A stretch of DNA of 64,000 bases from Ricinus communis (taxonomy: Eukaryota; Streptophyta; Magnoliopsida; Malpighiales; Euphorbiaceae). Shown piece by piece: positions 57,898-64,000 of this stretch. The DNA is taken from contig NC_063264.1 of assembly GCF_019578655.1 (NCBI RefSeq), positions 16,790,429 to 16,854,428 of the forward strand. Direction: 5' to 3'. The notes below the pieces were generated by a model. That model worked only from the letters and a program-made list of their open reading frames with translations, was not told the origin of the DNA and did not search any database. How positions within the stretch are numbered: the stretch's first letter is position 1; each line of letters opens with the position of its first letter. The position numbers and the translations under genes are program-made.

Positions 57898-59824
57898 GAT
57901 TCATCAATCGCATAAAAGTACTTGGAGCATTAGTTAAACCAAACGGCATGACTAACCACTCATATAATCCATGTTTAGTTTTGAAAGCGGTTTTCCATTC
58001 ATCACCCTCACGCATTCTTATTTGATGATATCCAGATTTTAAATCCACTTTAGAAAACACACAAGCACCGTGCAATTCATCCAACATGTCATCTAGCCTA
58101 GGTATAGGATGGCGATACTTTACCGTTATTTTGTTGACGGCACGACAATCAACACACATCCTCCATGAACCATCTTTCTTAGGCACTAAAATTACAGGAA
58201 CCGCACAAGGACTCATGCTTTCTCTTACGTACCCCTTATCCATAAGCTCACTCACTTGCCTTTGGATTTCTTTTGTCTCCTCGGGGTTGCATCTATATGC
58301 TGGCCTATTAGGTATGCTTGCACCCGGAATGAAATCAATTTGATGTTCAATTCCTCGAATTGGTGGTAATCCTTTAGGCACATCTTCGGGAAATAGCTCT
58401 TCATATTCCTGCAAAAGCTCAAGAACAACACAAGGCAAATCCTTATTAAGATCATTAGAAATCATCAAAACTTCCTTGTACATGAGTACAAGTAAGGGCT
58501 GCCTCAAGGTTAGTGTTCTCCTCACATCACTTGGCTTTGCATACACATTCATCTTTCTTTCATTCTCATCTCCCTTGTTTTCTCTCACCTTGTGTTTCCC
58601 ATTACACTCACTTTTACCACTTACCTCACCTTTTTCTTTTTTCACTATTTCTTGCTCCCTCCCCTGATATTCCCCATATGAAGATTCAAGCTCTTCATAT
58701 TGTTGTTTAATTCTCACTTGATCATCAAAAATGGCCTTGGGAGGTAATGGTCCAAGATTGAACTTTTGTCCATCAATAGTCAAGGAATATCGATTCTTGA
58801 ACCCATCATAAATCACACGCCTATCATATTGCCAAGGTCTTCCCAATAAAACATGTCCGGCATACATGGGAACTACATCACAAAGCACCTCATCCTTATA
58901 TCTCCCAATGGAAAAAGAAATTAGCACTTGCTTATTTACCTTCACAACACCACTATCATTCAACCATTGCAACTTGTAAGGCCTTGGGTGTTTGGTAGTT
59001 GGTAATTTCAATTTCTCCACAAGCAAAGTACTAGCAACATTAGTACAACTTCCACTATCAACAATCATGTTACACAACTTATTAGCAATTAAACAATGAG
59101 TATGAAACAAATTCTCACGCTGCTCTCGATGTTCATCGTGTTTACATTGCAAACTAAGTGTGCGTTGTACTACTAACACATCCCCTTTAGCATACTCAAC
59201 ATCACTAACATCCTCTAAAGTTGGCATGTCATCATTCTCATCATCATTTTCATTTTCACTTTCAGATTCAACAATTCCATCTCTAACAATCATGGTCCTC
59301 TTATTAGGGCAATCACGTGCATAATGACCATGTCCAAGACACTTAAAACACTTCAAGCTTCTAGATTGATTAGCTTGATTCTCAACTTTGTTTTTGCTGC
59401 CTATTTCATTTTTATTCTTATTCTCATCCACTTTAGGCTTAGCAAATTTATCATCCTTTTTACTCCAATTCGATTTCCAATTAGAAGAACTAGAACTCGA
59501 ATTAAGTTTAGAATCAAACTTACTTGCACCTTTTCGCTTGAGTTGCCTTTCAATTTTCATGGCCACATTCACCATGTCCTCAAGCTCCACATAATGTTGC
59601 AACTCCACAAGATCAGCAATATTCTTGTTTAGACCATTCAAGAATCTTGCCATGGTAGCCTCTCTATCCTCCTCCATATTTGCTTTAATCATAGCCATTT
59701 CCATTTCTTTGTGGTACTCCTCCACACTCATGGTTCCTTGCCTTAGAGTTTGCAATCGTTGATGCAAATCTCTATAGTAATAGTTAGGAATGAACCTCTT
59801 CCTCATAATGCGTTTCATCTCCAT
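57854..59824 (-). pseudogene. Gag C-terminal part, protease and RT N-terminus of the LTR retrotransposon
   Basis: A 656-codon frame. Residues 1-95 are gag helices (RKRFIPNYYYRDLHQRLQTL, RFLNGLNKNIADLVEL). A lysine/asparagine-rich linker precedes the CCHC zinc knuckle at 159-172 (CFKCLGHGHYARDC). The aspartic protease has DSG at 256-258 and a hydrophobic LLGRPW segment at 326-331. RT starts near 480 and includes VPKKDGSWRMCVDCRAVN (547-564), FSKVDLKSGYHQIRM (590-604) and [17 protein letters not shown] (626-642). It then runs out of frame at 643-656. The first Met is internal to gag; the true start lies upstream at about 60,349. Confidence 0.92.
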
Positions 59825-60349
59825 CCATGACCCTACGGGTCTTTCTCCATTCGTCTCCTTTCCCTACACAATTGATGCCACCAAACACTAGCGTAATCAC
59901 AAAACTCAACGGCAGCAAGTTTTACCTTTTCTCCTCCGAATAGTTATGGCATTCGAAGATCATCTCCACCTTTTGCTCCCATTCCAAGTAGACATCAGGA
60001 TCATTCTTTCCTTGAAAGGAAGGAATTTTCATTTTGATGCTGCCTAGGTTGCGATCTACACCATCTTGCCTTGATCTCCTATTGTGTCTCCTAGGATGGT
60101 CATCTCCACCAAAAGTGGTTGCTTGGTCATCCTCCAAATCATCTTGGCATCATAATCCTCTTGTTCAAAGGCTAGTTGCCTTTCTCTTCTAGGCTCGTTT
60201 TGAATTCTTGTAATAGTTTCACCTTGCCTTCTCACACTTTCAACAACATCATCCATTCGCCTATACATTCTTTCAAACTCTTTTTGCATTGCTTGCAAAG
60301 TTTGCTCAATGGATGCTCCAACACTACTTGAAACTTGTTCTTTTGACAT
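59825..60349 (-). pseudogene. Gag N-terminal region of the LTR retrotransposon, frameshifted
   Basis: The likely gag start is the Met at 60,349 (MSKEQVSSSVGASIEQ), followed by a short coiled-coil-like stretch (EFERMYRRMDDVVESVRRQG). The frame shifts near 60,130-60,150 into KMKIPSFQGKNDPDVYLEWE (about 59,970-60,030), shifts again near 59,930 into EFCDYASVWWHQLC, and again near 59,850 before the frame at 59,824. These are conserved plant gypsy gag motifs in the right order, so the breaks are within one gene. Confidence 0.85.
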
Positions 60350-60977
60350 TGTGCAAAAAACTTGAAAAACAAGTTAGTATAGCCTCACAAAAAACACTCG
60401 CTCGCGTGTGTCTCTCAATTAAAATGTCACACCGCTCGTGTTTCACTCAAAGTTTTGGCTTTTCTCGATGCTAGTCTCACCACTATTGCCTTTTACCTCT
60501 CTTGCTTTTGCTTTAGGTTCTTAGATGAACTAATCACCTAAACAAGCCAAATCAGATTATGGCAATTCAATGGAGTGAAAAGAAGAAAGAAAAAAAAGGT
60601 TGGTCTAGATTAAGTTGTTAGGTCAGGCCAAATTTAAAGTAGCTAGACACAAGAAAGCAATAGAATAAAATAATATAATATGATTTCTATGCTACCCAAA
60701 CTTTCTTTTTTTTTTTTGATCTTGTGATTCTTTTTTTTTTTAATGATAATAACACAACTGAAAAGAAATTATGAACAACATAAATTTTTTTTTTTTTTTG
60801 CAAGGGACAACGAAGTTTTACTTTATGCGCACAAAGGTGTATACTTTGAAAAGAATGAGTACTTAGAAGGAAAATATTGAAACAAGAAGAATTTGGCACA
60901 AAAAAAAAAAATAAAGAAGATGAGAAACTTTAATAACACACAAAACACAAAGATAAGCAAACCTCAACTTGAAGCAA
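60350..60977 (-). other. 5' leader of the LTR retrotransposon
   Basis: Untranslated region between primer binding site and gag. It contains several poly-T/poly-A runs (plus strand near 60,705, 60,730, 60,787 and 60,900). No open frame of note. Confidence 0.75.
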
Positions 60978-60989
60978 GCTCTGATACCA
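60978..60989 (-). other. Primer binding site (initiator Met tRNA)
   Basis: The minus strand reads TGGTATCAGAGC, two bases after the 5' LTR end. It is complementary to the 3' end of plant initiator methionine tRNA and is the standard primer site for chromoviruses and many other plant LTR elements. Confidence 0.93.
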
Positions 60990-60991
60990 AA

Positions 60992-61867
60992 TGATAGGAA
61001 ATCATCATCTTAGCAACCATACACCCCAATAACTAATGAGTTACGATACATATGGAATGCAAGAAAACACCCTCCAATCAAGATGATTCCAAAACCCAAG
61101 GATCTCCTCAAGTGAAGTTAGAAAAAACTAGTTCCAACAATGAAACTAGCACTTGAATTCAACTCCAAACGCCACAAACCAAGTATGATTTGATAAGTTA
61201 TGAATCAAACACAAGATTTTGGTTAGAGAACGCCACAAACTAAAATTAGTTTGATAAGTTCAAAGTTCATGCAAGAACTTAAGCAAAAACACTCACAAAG
61301 AGCAAACAAAGATTATCATTCAAAATTCTATGTCTACAAATGAATTTGGCTTTGATATTTATAGCCAAAACAAGACAAAGAAACCTAAATGGATGTCTTT
61401 TGAGCTTCCCCACGTTTCCCCCTTTAATTCCCCTTAAAACTTATTAAAAGTGGTTGTTTTTACATTGATGTCACTCATTTTTGTAACTCCCAAATGACAA
61501 CTAATTATGTGCATCCATTTTGTAACTCCAAATTATGACTAATTATGTGCATCTATTTTGTAACTCTAAAAGACAACTAATCACACCATAACTTAAGAAA
61601 AAACCTAATAAAATGAAAATAAAAAAAAGGCTTCAAATGAATCTTATTGGACCTATGAGTTCAGCCCAAATTTATTGCACTAAATTGATGATTTTGGATC
61701 CTTTTTGCAATCCTAAATCTTGGACTGAGCCTTGTTGTGTTTGAACACTCCAAATGTCTTTAATTAAGCCCAACAAAGCTTCTTGCATACTTTTGGACTT
61801 GGATCTTGTCATTGGACCTCCTTGAAAGCTTAAAGGATCATTTGTAATTCTTGTCTTTATTGCATCA
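60992..61867 (-). repeat. 5' LTR of the unit 4 retrotransposon
   Basis: 876 bp. It differs from the 3' LTR by substitutions near 61,454, 61,671 and 61,793 and one extra A near 61,625. The TATA box (minus TATAAATA) is at 61356-61363. Confidence 0.95.
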
Positions 61868-62830
61868 TCGAGTATAGGCTGGATTAATAGTAGGTGCGTT
61901 AGGATTTCTAGTTGAAGGGAATTATTGTGGTAGGGGCGTGTGACCCATCAATAAGAGAATTCATGTCATGATAATTGATGAGTGGAAGAAATTGTGTCTT
62001 CAAAGCAAACTAATTTCAGGATGAAAGTTTAAGGGCAAAGTTAAAGTTTATTGTGGAGGTTGTTGTTGGAATCTTTATTTGTAGGGCTTTTGATACCATG
62101 TTTAGACTTGAAAATAGTTCTACTGCAATGAATTGAGTTACACATCAGAATATTTATAGGGTTACAGAGTCAATAGCTATATAGCTACAAGCTAAGAAAT
62201 ATAAGACTTATCTATGTATAAAGATGATAAATATTAAAAAGGATAAGAGGTAAGAGATAAGAGATGAGATGATAACTCTAAGAGATAAGAGACAAGATTA
62301 AAATTGTAAATTTGTCCAAATTTGAGTAAGAGACTTATATTTAAATGCAAAATGTATTAAGATTTAGATAATTTTCTGATAGAATAATTTGTTATTAATA
62401 ATTAATATAAAATTAATAAAATTAAGCAATGCAGTTGTATTAATTAGTAGAAGATAAAAGTATAACATAAATTAGAATATTAAGGATAAAATAAATCATT
62501 GTACCAAATTTTAGAAAATAGGCCTACATTATTATGCTAAAAATGCTAGGTTTTTTTTTGAGTTACAAATAGAGAAAGAACACTCGCACTTAAAACTTTA
62601 ATTAAGTTGATATATGCTAGGTTGTTAGATTTTGATTATTGATATAAGAACTTAAATAGAATCACATGCCAGCAATTATATGTAACAATTGGTGTCTTGC
62701 ATTTTCTTTTGGATGCATTATAAAGGTAATTGCAAACAAACAAAACCTAAGTTCTAATAAATAAATGATGAAACTTGTACCAATTCTGAAAATGGTATTG
62801 TATTAAATATCAAATCTTATTTAGCAATAT
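61868..62830. other. AT-rich spacer of TE block, unit 4, resumed
   Basis: Starts with the second target-site copy tcgag and continues the spacer interrupted at 54,919, colinear with 41,240-42,220. No gene. Confidence 0.5.
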
Positions 62831-63935
62831 CAGTTGGGTGGATATTTTCAGAAATCCAATTCGACCGAACTCTAATAGAACGAGTTTGGATAATTGTAAA
62901 AGAATTTGGGACGAGGTTGAAATTGAATTCTAATATACTCGTGTCGATTTCGGATGTGAACCCTCGTATACCCGCTCCCTAACACAATTATTTAAACGAA
63001 TATAAGTATAAATTACTTGAATCCGGTACTCGATCCCATTTAAAATTATGTAGTTTACATTTTATTTTTCTGTTAGTATATTTTAAAATTTAATTATTAT
63101 AAATGAGTTTATCAGAGCATTATAGGCCAAAATGTCATGTCCGAGAAAGACGGAGCTAACCAAGTTTGTATCCACAACAACAGAAAGTCTAAGAGATCGT
63201 GTCATGGACAGACTATAGTTAGAGAGTCTGACTCGACCTAAAACTCTTGAGACAACAAAGAGAATAATAAGTCTTATTATATCTAACACGACCTATATTC
63301 GCAGAGTTTTACTTCAAATAGACTATCAAACATAGATATAAGGAACCACTACACTATATTTTCAGATACATGCTACTTTACACCTTCAATATACTTAAGC
63401 CACCCTTTCACAAGTTACTGGCTTAATTATCGAAGTAAGTGGCTGGATAATCCCGTCCGTCGCTTTCTAACCATCTTTACAGGTACTCTAGAGATTGAAT
63501 CAACCTTTGAAGATCTTATTGATAGCTCAATCCTTGACCGAGTTATCAAGTACTCATTTAATTATTCGAATATTTATATAAATGAGTAAGGTAACTGCTA
63601 ACTATTTAAATATTTATATAATTTATTTAATTGCTATATATTTTTATCAAATTCAAATAATATATATATGTTGATTCATATTTGGATATGGAATGAATTC
63701 ATATAACAAAGATAATTTTTTAAACAAATTTGAAAAAAATTCAGATATGTATATTTTAATCGAGCTCGAGTTTGGTATTCTTATCCTAACTCTTCTCATT
63801 GCTTTTAAAAAAATATATAGAATTAGCTTGCAAATAAAAAATGACAATTGATTGATTTCTTTTCAATTCGGATATTTACCGTATAAAAGAAAAAGATAAA
63901 ATAAATAAAATAGCTTCAGAGATCAACAAAACCAC
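62831..63935 (+). mobile_element. LTR remnant, unit 4
   Basis: Colinear with 42,221-43,285: actggcttaattatcgaagt near 63,417 and caggtactctagag near 63,480. It ends in caacaaaaccacaattaatgg, after which NUA intron sequence begins. Confidence 0.45.
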
Positions 63936-64000
63936 AATTAATGGAATTATCTTAAAGATGTTGTTACTTCTACTGTAGATTTTGGACTTATCATCTCTCT
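63936..64000 (+). pseudogene. NUA: Start of NUA intron fragment, unit 4 (cut by window)
   Basis: ttatcttaaagatgttgtta followed by the start of a ct tract matches 27,170-27,230 of unit 2, with a small local difference (tctactgtagattttgg). The unit 4 NUA fragment therefore re-enters inside the first intron and probably keeps exons 2-4 beyond the window. Confidence 0.6.

Larger units (their letters stand above)
54920..61867 (-). mobile_element. Full-length Ty3/gypsy LTR retrotransposon (CRM-like chromovirus, recent insertion)
   Basis: A 6948-bp element with two LTRs (875 and 876 bp), a perfect 5-bp target duplication tcgag (54915-54919, 61868-61872), a primer binding site complementary to initiator Met tRNA and a purine tract. 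The LTRs differ by three substitutions and one A-run indel. Gene order on the minus strand is gag, zinc knuckle, protease, RT, RNase H, integrase, which defines Ty3/gypsy. CRM affinity is inferred from LTRs starting TGATG, the Met-tRNA primer and a polyprotein that runs through the purine tract into the 3' LTR. At least four frame breaks make it non-autonomous now. Confidence 0.93.

Overview
The window is repeat-dense, AT-rich nuclear DNA of a flowering plant, most likely a eudicot. The evidence is intron-containing fragments of plant nuclear genes, plant Ty3/gypsy, Ty1/copia, PIF/Harbinger and Mutator-like sequences, and a 25S rRNA fragment. I see no intact host gene. The only long open frames belong to one LTR retrotransposon.

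The backbone is one composite unit repeated head-to-tail about four times: unit 1 = 1..16.7 kb (left end cut by the window), unit 2 = 16.7..30.0 kb, unit 3 = 30.0..48.3 kb, unit 4 = 48.3..64.0 kb (right end cut). Each unit has a TE block and a captured-gene block. The TE block holds an old non-coding LTR-retrotransposon region with a minus-strand gag remnant. In some units it also carries a PIF/Harbinger transposase fragment, an RNase H-like fragment and further LTR remnants. The captured-gene block joins pieces of three unrelated genes in one orientation: nuclear-pore anchor NUA/TPR exons, a cytokinetic KIN-7 (NACK/CENP-E-type) kinesin with its 5' leader, and RNA polymerase II CTD phosphatase-like 3 (CPL3) exons. 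Splice sites and introns are kept, so capture was at DNA level.

The units differ by nested deletions and insertions. Unit 2 keeps the longest NUA segment (four exons, 23.75-28.39 kb), whose first intron holds a solo LTR (24,049-24,869, TSD agagt) and a foldback Mutator-like element (25,523-26,301). Unit 3 has a local kinesin duplication split by a 2.76-kb solo LTR (44,689-47,452, TSD gagac) and a 210-bp 25S rRNA fragment (40,382-40,591). Unit 4 carries a complete, recently inserted Ty3/gypsy element on the minus strand (54,920-61,867, TSD tcgag, LTRs differing by 3 substitutions and 1 indel) whose gag-pol frame is broken in several places. Units 1 and 3 share derived deletions that 2 and 4 lack, suggesting a two-unit higher-order duplication.

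Nothing here works as a pathway. The main interest is the repeated chimeric NUA/KIN-7/CPL3 cassette: a multi-gene transduplication that has been tandemly amplified and could be a source of small RNAs matching three housekeeping genes.
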